From NCBI GenBank assembly GCA_916048095.2, contig OU696587.1, forward strand, positions 1 through 64,000: DNA of 64,000 nt, in the 5' to 3' direction. Source of the stretch: Sacculina carcini. Taxonomy: Eukaryota > Arthropoda > Thecostraca > Sacculinidae. The notes under the pieces are model-generated. The model did not search any database. It saw nothing but the letters and a program-made list of their open reading frames with translations, and had not been told where the DNA came from. The stretch's first letter is position 1. Each line of letters starts with the position of its first letter. The translations under genes and the position numbers were made by a program. This document shows, in pieces, positions 57,363 through 64,000 of this stretch.

Positions 57363-60300
57363 CCTCCTCCTGATTGGCACAATCACACAAATGACCAACT
57401 CTATTTCTACTAGACATTTGGCGGATTCTCTCGGATCGTCGCAATGGCACTTCACCGCGCACGCCATGATCTGCCTCTGTTTGTTCAGGCCTCGCTGCCG
57501 CAACGTCCTGTCCATCTGTATTTACACTTTGTTGGGCAGGGAAAACAAGAGTGAGTTCATCGTCAATGGTGTCCACTGATGTATCCGCAGCTACTTCCCC
57601 GCTTTGTCTATTGCCTCTCGGCCTCAAATATCGCACGTGTCTGTACATACCATCCACCTCCACACACTGTGCAGACACAACGTCAGTCACCACACCTTCT
57701 GACCACCTTTCAGTGCACCTACTTCCTGGTTGTTTCAACCAAACTCTGTCACCTTTTTTGAACTTTGGCGTCACTGGCTCACTATCCTCCGAACAATTGT
57801 TGTCAATCCCTTTCGTTCTTAGATCATAGCTGTAAATCATTGACGCTGGCGTGCGATCAGATGAAACATCGTCCAACGGCGTGACATTATAAAGATAGAC
57901 AGCCTCCAATATGTCACACTGTTTTCTTGCAGCTATCACCTTGATAGTGCGGTGGCTGCGTTCGACTAGTCCATTGCCTGAAGGTGCATATGCACACCTG
58001 TACCTGACGTTGACCCCCCACTCATTTGCAAAGCCAACAAACCTCTGGCTACGGAACGTCGTCTCGTTATCGGTCAGGATGCATTTGGGCGGACCGCGAT
58101 CAATGAATACATTTCGCAGCACGTCTACCACAACTTCCACGGTATGCGACCGTAGCGCATGCCATATTTCGAACCGAGATGGCCCACAATCAATCAGGGT
58201 CAAATATGACTTTTCTCTGAAGTGTTTGATGTCCATGGCCAGGCGCTCCCATACGCTCTCCACGCCCAAGTGTCCTCTCGTCCATCCAACAGGAGATGGG
58301 TCAATCGATCTACATATATCACACAAAGACACAACATTTTTGACGTATTTCTTGGTCACGCTGCTTCCGTTCTTCCTGACAAAGTACAATGTACGTCTGA
58401 CGCCCGGATGGCCCATTTCATGGTGTATTTTCCGAATCGTATCCTCCACCGCATGCACCGCAGCGGCGCACGACACCTTGGCCTCTGTCGCAGCCCTATT
58501 GTGTCCCAGCCATTCTCTTGGAGCTCTGGTCAGCTCGTCAGCTTTGTTTTCTCTGGACGGAACCAGTGTGACTGTTACTATCAAATGGTACTCGTCAATA
58601 AGTGATCTCACAATGTCCAATGTTCTGCGTACAAGCATCTCAGCAACCGCTTTTGTTCTCAACCTCGCCTTGTTAGTCAACATGTCTGAAACCCATTGCC
58701 TGACAGTGACTGAGTCCGTCATCAACTCAATTTCGCGCATTTCCCATGCAAGAGCTAGATTCAAGCCTTTTATGACCGCGTCGAGCTCAGCCATATTTAT
58801 GTGTTTCACGTCATCTCTCCTGAACCAAGCACCATCTTCCACGATCTCTCCGTCAACTTCCATCGCAGCTCCCAGAGCCAGACAGCTGGCGTCTACCCAC
58901 ACCTTTGCTGTTTTGCCCCTCACAGCCCACCGTCCGCACACCGGATCATGCTTGACTAGCTCGGTTTGAACCCGCTGCAAGCAACGCCTAACACCCTCAT
59001 GACCAATTTCGTCGTCCCATGATCTGCTGTTCTCATTGGCAATTCTCTGTATGTATGCCGTGGCCACTCTCAGCCATCCACCAACGGGATAGTGTCCTAT
59101 CCACCTGCTACATACAGAAAAAATTGTCCGCCGTGTAAGCCACTCGGGTAAGGCACACACATTATCATCACGAGACCATCTCATCTGCCGGTTCTGCCTG
59201 AAAACTCTGAGTCCGAGAAACCTGCTCGCATCCTTCGACGTCTCATTATCTTTGCACAACAGTCCGTACTTCTGCAAATGCTTGCGCACATATTCGGCAC
59301 TCACCACATCCTCGTTCACTAGCACATCGTCGATATACGAGACAGTGCCTGACTCGACTAGCTTGTCCTGGCACATCACAGTCTTGAGCACCGATTTCAT
59401 GACCAGGGGTGCCACATTAAGCCCGAATCCCAGCCTCGTGAGACAATACCTCTGTCCTCCGATCACAACTGTTTGGTAGGGCCACAGAGACTCGTGCACT
59501 CTTATTTGAAGGTACGCTTTCTTCAAATCAAGAGCAGTCACATTATCCCCCTGCCTCCTCCACTGCCGCAAAACATGGGCACATACATCGGCATCTCTAG
59601 TGTGCGCACCAACGAAAGTATTTAGCTCCCTGAAATCCATGACAGGTCTTACTTTCTCACGTTGAGGCACGGCCATCAGCGGCAGTAGTCCTTTCGCCGG
59701 ACCCAGCTTGCTCTCGTCATACCTCACCAACCAGCCATTATCTATCCAGCAATGCAGCTCGTTTTCAAATGCCTCCTGGTGTGTGTCGCCCACGTGATAT
59801 GACTCCACAGAATTCTTCAAGGGGCCCGGCTCCTTACCATTCGCCCACTTCCATCTGGCCGTCCAGGATTTTTCTTCCTCGTCATATTCAACCAGAAAAT
59901 CGGTTTCTTCAGCTCTCAAACCCGCTTCGTTCGTAGTCACTGCAGAACACGCAAAATCTGCACCACTTTCCTTCCGAATTGACTTTCTCTCACAGTCGTC
60001 AACGCCAAACCGGACCTCACGGGCTGAAGAAACAGATACACCACCAAGAACGGTAATAGCGTCCATGCCAATGATTAGATCAAAACCCATTGGACGCGAC
60101 GAGGCAACAATCACATTTATGGGTCGCGGAACTCCCCCAGAGCACACGCGAATAGTTCCGCGTCCGATACAATCGAAATTATTCTGACTCAACGTGAGTA
60201 CAGAGATTATTTCTCTCGACCAGTCATCACACACGTCCCCGCACACAATGCTCGCCGAGCACCCAGTGTCTACAAGCGCGCGCCGACGGACATCGTTCAC

Positions 60301-60377
60301 TTCAATGCGAATAACCGGCAGCTGCCCATCCACTGACTGGGGGAAGAGACCGGCGCAGTTTCTCCTCCCCCTTCGCC
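57358..60377 (-). CDS. pol: Element E pol: protease, RT, RNase H, integrase
   Basis: Open on the minus strand from 60459 to 57358 (1,033 residues; the part before the slip site at 60378 overlaps gag). Protease ALVDTGCSASIVC (about 62), reverse transcriptase PVMDFRELNTF, ALDLKKAYLQI and SYIDDVLVNE (about 373), RNase H VWVDASCLALGAAM (about 521) with INMAELDAVI, integrase zinc finger HHEMGHPGVRR ... CDICRSI (about 680-720), catalytic residues in MDIKHF, LTDNETTF and VERSHRT (about 741, 796, 836), and a C-terminal tail HLCDCANQEEV. The stop codon is formed by the first bases of the 3' LTR. All catalytic residues are present. Confidence 0.94.
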
Positions 60378-61117
60378 GTTTCCCGAGCACTGTGCAGTGC
60401 GGCATTGAAAAGCCAGGTGACCGAGACGGTTGCAGTTGTAGCAGCGTCTCCCACGCCAACCAGACGGTCCAGGCCGGCTCGTTCGGGCTGCACCCTCAGT
60501 CGAAGACGGACAACGTGCAGCGAAGTGGCCAACCCCACCGCACGTGAAGCACCTGCGCTCATCACTGCGATCGCTGGCCACCGACTCTTTCTCAGGCTTC
60601 GCCACAAAACAAGAGTCCGATGCATGTTTTTCGCTCTCATGTAACAACACTCTTGAACGCTCGAGCAGCTTAGACGGGCTCATGTTGTCCAAACGAGAGC
60701 CCATGCGAAGCAGCTGGCGTACGCTATCGGGAAGACCTGAAACGAACGCGCACATTACAAGTGAGTCTGGAACGTCACCGATGACAGAAGCCAGACGCGT
60801 GAGTTCTGAGAAGTAAACAGTCTTTCCTGTCTTTTCCTGCTGATGAAGTTATCATAAACCGTGAATTTGTCTACTGAAAAGGCAGTCAGTAGCGCATGCT
60901 TGATTCGCTTGTAATCTTGTTTCGCATCCTCAGGAAGCTGTTGGTAGACGGCGAAAGCGCCTCCAGTCAGCTTTAGCGGCACAACAGAGTGCAGGTCGGT
61001 AATTCGCCTGAGACGACACACCAACTCTACTTTTTCCAGCCACTCACTGACTGAGGATGAAGATCCATCGAACTCTGGGATGAGTCTCAAATCAGCACTT
61101 GTCTCACTCATTTCCAT
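60297..61117 (-). pseudogene. Element E gag with a single-base frameshift
   Basis: Starts at 61117 (MEMSETSADLRLIPEFDG), 16 nt from the LTR. The frame is lost near 60,825, after the RKRQE codons, and the homologous sequence continues in the next frame to 60297. Two CCHC knuckles follow, CFTCGGVGHFAARC and CYNCNRLGHLAFQC. The break fits loss of one base. The rest of the gag keeps the arrangement seen in F, including the slip site near its end. Confidence 0.88.
60339..60384 (-). promoter_or_regulatory. Element E gag-pol -1 frameshift signal (GGGAAAC)
   Basis: On the minus strand GGGAAAC (60384-60378) is phased tcG GGA AAC in gag. A 6-nt spacer (60377-60372) precedes an 11-bp stem (60371-60361 with 60349-60339, one G-U pair) and an 11-nt loop. 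The pol frame is -1 and opens into the protease. Confidence 0.85.
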
Positions 61118-61121
61118 ATAC

Positions 61122-61133
61122 GCCGAAATAACT
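61122..61133 (-). promoter_or_regulatory. Candidate primer region of E, antisense to the tRNA-Phe 5' end
   Basis: The plus strand here reads GCCGAAATAACT, 11 of 12 identical to the 5' end of tRNA-Phe, directly beside the 5' LTR. Matches the corresponding site of F. Confidence 0.45.
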
Positions 61134-61551
61134 TGTAGCGAACAGGCCGAGCAAAGCAGTAGTTAAGATGTATTTCTGATTAAAATACACGAACGTCACG
61201 AAAATACAGATTGATTCACAAGGGCACTCTCACGCGCAAAACTCTAACACACAGAACTCTCTCGCACACAGAACACCACTTAATCCGCACACTGCACCAG
61301 ACACACTGCCGAAAAAACAACACATCGCCACACGCCCTCGCAAGCACGACCTCTCCCGTGCCGAGTCGCGGCTCGCCCCAGCGCCGCTCCTCCGACTCGG
61401 CGACAGCATATTGTTCAAACACACACATACACGCACATACACACAAACGCACTCGCACGTCCACATATTAATCAAACACCGCACAGAACTGAAAGTCGGC
61501 AAATACTAAACACATACAGATGCACACACACACACACACACACAACTTACA
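61134..61551 (-). repeat. Element E 5' LTR
   Basis: 418 bp, with a short AC tract (about 61523-61543). Followed by GACTA. Confidence 0.93.
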
Positions 61552-61924
61552 GACTAAACATCGTTTTGACCATGTAACTTAATTCATGTTTGTTTTCCGA
61601 GTAAACACAGTAACTCAGATGTTTCTAAAAAGTGTTTTTCATAGAAACTCAAATGTTTTGTCGTAAAAATGTAGGATTTATCATAAATACCAACTACAAT
61701 GCTTCCCCAGCAAAAACCAAAAATGTTAAAAAATAATGTTTCCCATTCGTGCAAACCCTTAAAATCATGCCAAAGAGTGATATTTATGAAGGTTTAAAAC
61801 TGCATTAATGAACTCATTTACTAATTCTGAAAATATTTGATCATTCCTATATGAAAAAAATCATTTCTGTAAAAAACCCAATAAAAAACCACTTTAAACC
61901 ATGGTTTAAACCAAACAAACCCTG

Positions 61925-62066
61925 AATACGTCTATCGTCCTTGTGGCGCCATAGCGTGGAGAGTCGGTTCTGCGGTGACAGCGAGCTGCAAGGGGCACAC
62001 CTGTGTGTTCATAAGCTTCGGCTTCTTCACGTGTAGCAGCTGCCACTTATGCCTTTAACCTTTAAA
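61925..62066 (+). mobile_element. SINE tail (unit B, fourth piece)
   Basis: Matches 17386-17515 of the reference SINE, from GTCCTTGTGGCGCCATAGCG to CCTTTAACCTTTAAA, after the hAT element. Confidence 0.88.
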
Positions 62067-62805
62067 TGTCAAACGTGGGAAAATGGCGATATACCACGCT
62101 CTGAAAATCACGAGCTAATTCATGTTCAAGTAAATGCGTACTGTCAAGTGCTACAGTGCAGTATCTGATATAGAGAGCTCACACATCGTACTATACCACG
62201 CTCCAAACATCTCACGACACCCCCCAGTTCGAAGACAATTCCTGAAATGGAATGACGCTATCCTGCGTACCCAAAAACGTATAAATATCGAGTGCACAGA
62301 TATTAAGGTGAATATCAATTGCTGAATCCTAACAGAATTTTTTTGACATTTCTTGATCTTCAGACCTAATATTCCATCTCTTTTCCTATTTTATCCTCAT
62401 ATATACCGTTTTTGTGCCTCTTGTCTGCAAAAAATTACCAAATTTCGTGGTAAACTTACCTAATAACAAGACAAACAACAAAAGGTAACCTGATGATAAA
62501 GAAGTAACCTAAAATAAAAAAAGTAACCTAACGATGAAGATGTCACTTGGTGACCTAATAACTTCTTTAATAATTATCATATACAACTAGTTCATGCAGT
62601 TTTAGGTAGCTTATGAAAAAGTGACCTTTAGGTGAAAAAGTAACTTTATTAACTTTTGGCAGCCCTAATTATCAGACATGCGTATCTACAGATAAAATCG
62701 GCAGAAAATGCTGACAAAGCACATTGTAAATAACCGGTCATTTATTGCTTGATACGATATGCTGAAAAACAGTCGCTCACACACATACACACACACATAT
62801 AATAA

Positions 62806-62854
<49 letters not shown>

Positions 62855-64000
62855 CATTGTTCTATACTTTTCTCTAATGATCTCTCCTGATCCGCAAGAA
62901 ATGATTCAGCTTCTGTAAATTGTACAGTGTTTCCATCCCTAAACGTCTTTCGGTATCATAGGTTATCTCTACGAAGAATACAGTTGTAATAACGAAATCA
63001 CACACTTGAATATTATCCGCAGGTGACATGCACAAAACCTTGACGCTACCATATAACACCCCGTAAGCGGAAAAAGCACTTTGGTGTAATTTTGTCTTCC
63101 CGCTTAGGCGTAATTGCTCCTGGCGCCAGTCATGAAATGCACGCGGCTGTTGTTGTGAACGCGTCAGAAAACACCACTAAATTTCTTGACAAATCAGATC
63201 ACGCCATGTGAGGGCAAAGTCAGACCATGAACAAAATCAAGCAAAATGCTACTCCTGTCATTATGTCTCCTGTCTGTATTGTCAATGCTACGCGCATGGA
63301 GTAGAGTTCGTGATATAACAAATATATTGGCCGTGAAGATGACCTATGACGCGAAAAATATTCAGGTGAAAAGTACAGACGAAAATGTGTAGTTTGCAAA
63401 CGTGAAATTACTTCATAAGCTGCCGAAACTGAAACCGTCATTCTAAGGACAGTTTAGATGGCTAAAAAACCATAAAACGAATCAGGATAATCGCGCCGAT
63501 CGTAGTAGATTGTGCATTATATTGGTACCTTGCAGAACTAATGAATAGTAAGTGATCAAGCCGCCAAATGAGAGGATCGATAGCTGAGAACCGGGGAGAC
63601 TAATAACCGCAAAATATGGCCCCTGCAAATAATGGTTAACACACACACACACACATATACTCGCTCACAATTCAGGCACTCAATTTCACAGCGCTATGAA
63701 GCTATACGGTAGCAACATCAAAGTACATCAAACACATTACGATAGCATCATCAAAGTACAACATCCAGTGCACACACCTTTGAGAAATTCAGCTATAATC
63801 AACACTTCGCCAGCCAATCTCACGCCAATCACAAATTCTCAACAGTAAATTAAAACACACACAAAGACATATAATCGCAAGTACTGCGTGCAAACGATTG
63901 ACAATGTAGCCAGTTATTGGAGATGATGCAGCACCCAAGCATAGGCAGATTAGGCGAGCAGCAATGAACAGAAGGGAGAGGACAATATAATTCAGCCCAC
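62067..64000. other. Flanking AT-rich sequence, nothing recognised
   Basis: No convincing gene on either strand. Holds microsatellites: (TA)n at about 62811-62852 and short CA runs near 62,785 and 63,640. Probably the host sequence flanking the insertion nest. Confidence 0.7.
62809..62852. repeat. (TA)n microsatellite
   Basis: About 44 bp of alternating T and A. Confidence 0.95.

Larger units (their letters stand above)
31617..58304. repeat. Tandem duplication, unit B (26.7 kb with later insertions)
   Basis: Collinear with unit A (23917-31616) once three insertions are removed: LINE 31927-35750 (3.8 kb), D 38603-43089 (4.5 kb) and the internal part of G with F (10.8 kb). These sum to the observed length within the difference caused by the shorter CA tract. 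Unit B continues past 58304 into the complete E. Confidence 0.93.
56918..61551 (-). mobile_element. Element E: Ty3/gypsy-type, minus strand, nearly complete
   Basis: The 5' LTR is at 61134-61551 and the 3' LTR at 56918-57362, with a perfect 5-bp target duplication GACTA at 56913-56917 and 61552-61556. Gag has a single-base frameshift near 60,825 and pol is fully open. Clade-mate of F. A partial copy lies at 30156-31616. Confidence 0.95.
56551..61924. mobile_element. hAT non-autonomous transposon carrying element E
   Basis: Left end CAGGGTTT, right end AAACCCTG, flanked by a perfect 8-bp duplication AATACGTC (56543-56550, 61925-61932). An 8-bp duplication and CAGGG ends are the hallmark of hAT elements. 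Without E the element is about 735 bp (56551-56917 plus 61557-61924) and AT-rich, with no transposase. A perfect 18-bp palindrome, TTTAAACCATGGTTTAAA, lies at 61893-61910. Confidence 0.88.

Noticed and set aside
57911-58969. 352-codon plus-strand gene
   Set aside because: Antisense shadow of the pol of E, which has the full set of catalytic motifs.
62067-64000. Host gene in the right flank
   Set aside because: Only short open frames in AT-rich sequence, without motifs or splice structure I can support.

Overview
This window looks like a repeat-dense stretch of an invertebrate animal genome. The evidence is the set of metazoan mobile-element families present (CsRn1-like and other Ty3/gypsy elements, a BEL/Pao element, single-ORF LINEs, a tRNA-Val-derived SINE, a hAT element), the long CA microsatellites and a 68-bp satellite. 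I see no host protein gene and no bona fide RNA gene, and the species cannot be named from this sequence.

Layout. 1-12,892 is a satellite array of about 68-bp monomers, interrupted once by a 284-bp MITE-like insertion (3,663-3,946). 12,893-15,365 holds decayed LINE pieces and CA microsatellites. From 15,679 to about 62,066 everything is nested mobile DNA. I name the elements B to H. C (gypsy, CsRn1-like, 487-bp LTRs, 15,679-27,785) contains B (same clade, 16,194-21,875), and the gag gene of B contains a SINE. Downstream, a second SINE has been split by G (BEL/Pao; a solo LTR in one copy, full length in the other), by H (1,037 bp, LTR-like) and by a hAT element, which itself carries E (gypsy, minus strand). 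G carries F (gypsy) inside a zinc-knuckle codon.

The segment from mid-RT of C to mid-integrase of E (23,917-31,616, 7.7 kb) is repeated in tandem at 31,617-58,304. The second copy is larger because only it contains a full-length LINE (31,927-35,750), gypsy element D (38,603-43,089) and the complete G with F. Insertion sizes and CA-tract length account for the 19-kb difference almost exactly. 62,067-64,000 is AT-rich sequence with microsatellites and nothing I can name.

Expression logic. All five gypsy-type elements (B, C, D, E, F) have gag and pol in different frames. In each, a heptamer in the gag phase (TTTAAAC, GGGAAAC or GGAAAAC) lies 5-7 nt before a strong stem-loop, and the pol frame is -1. 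This matches a -1 programmed ribosomal frameshift module. B, C and D carry primer sites matching tRNA-Trp and the CHCC gag box of the CsRn1 clade. E and F instead share 12 nt next to the LTR that are antisense to the 5' end of tRNA-Phe. Most elements are broken. F and the LINE look the most intact; D has one amber codon in gag; E has a gag frameshift.
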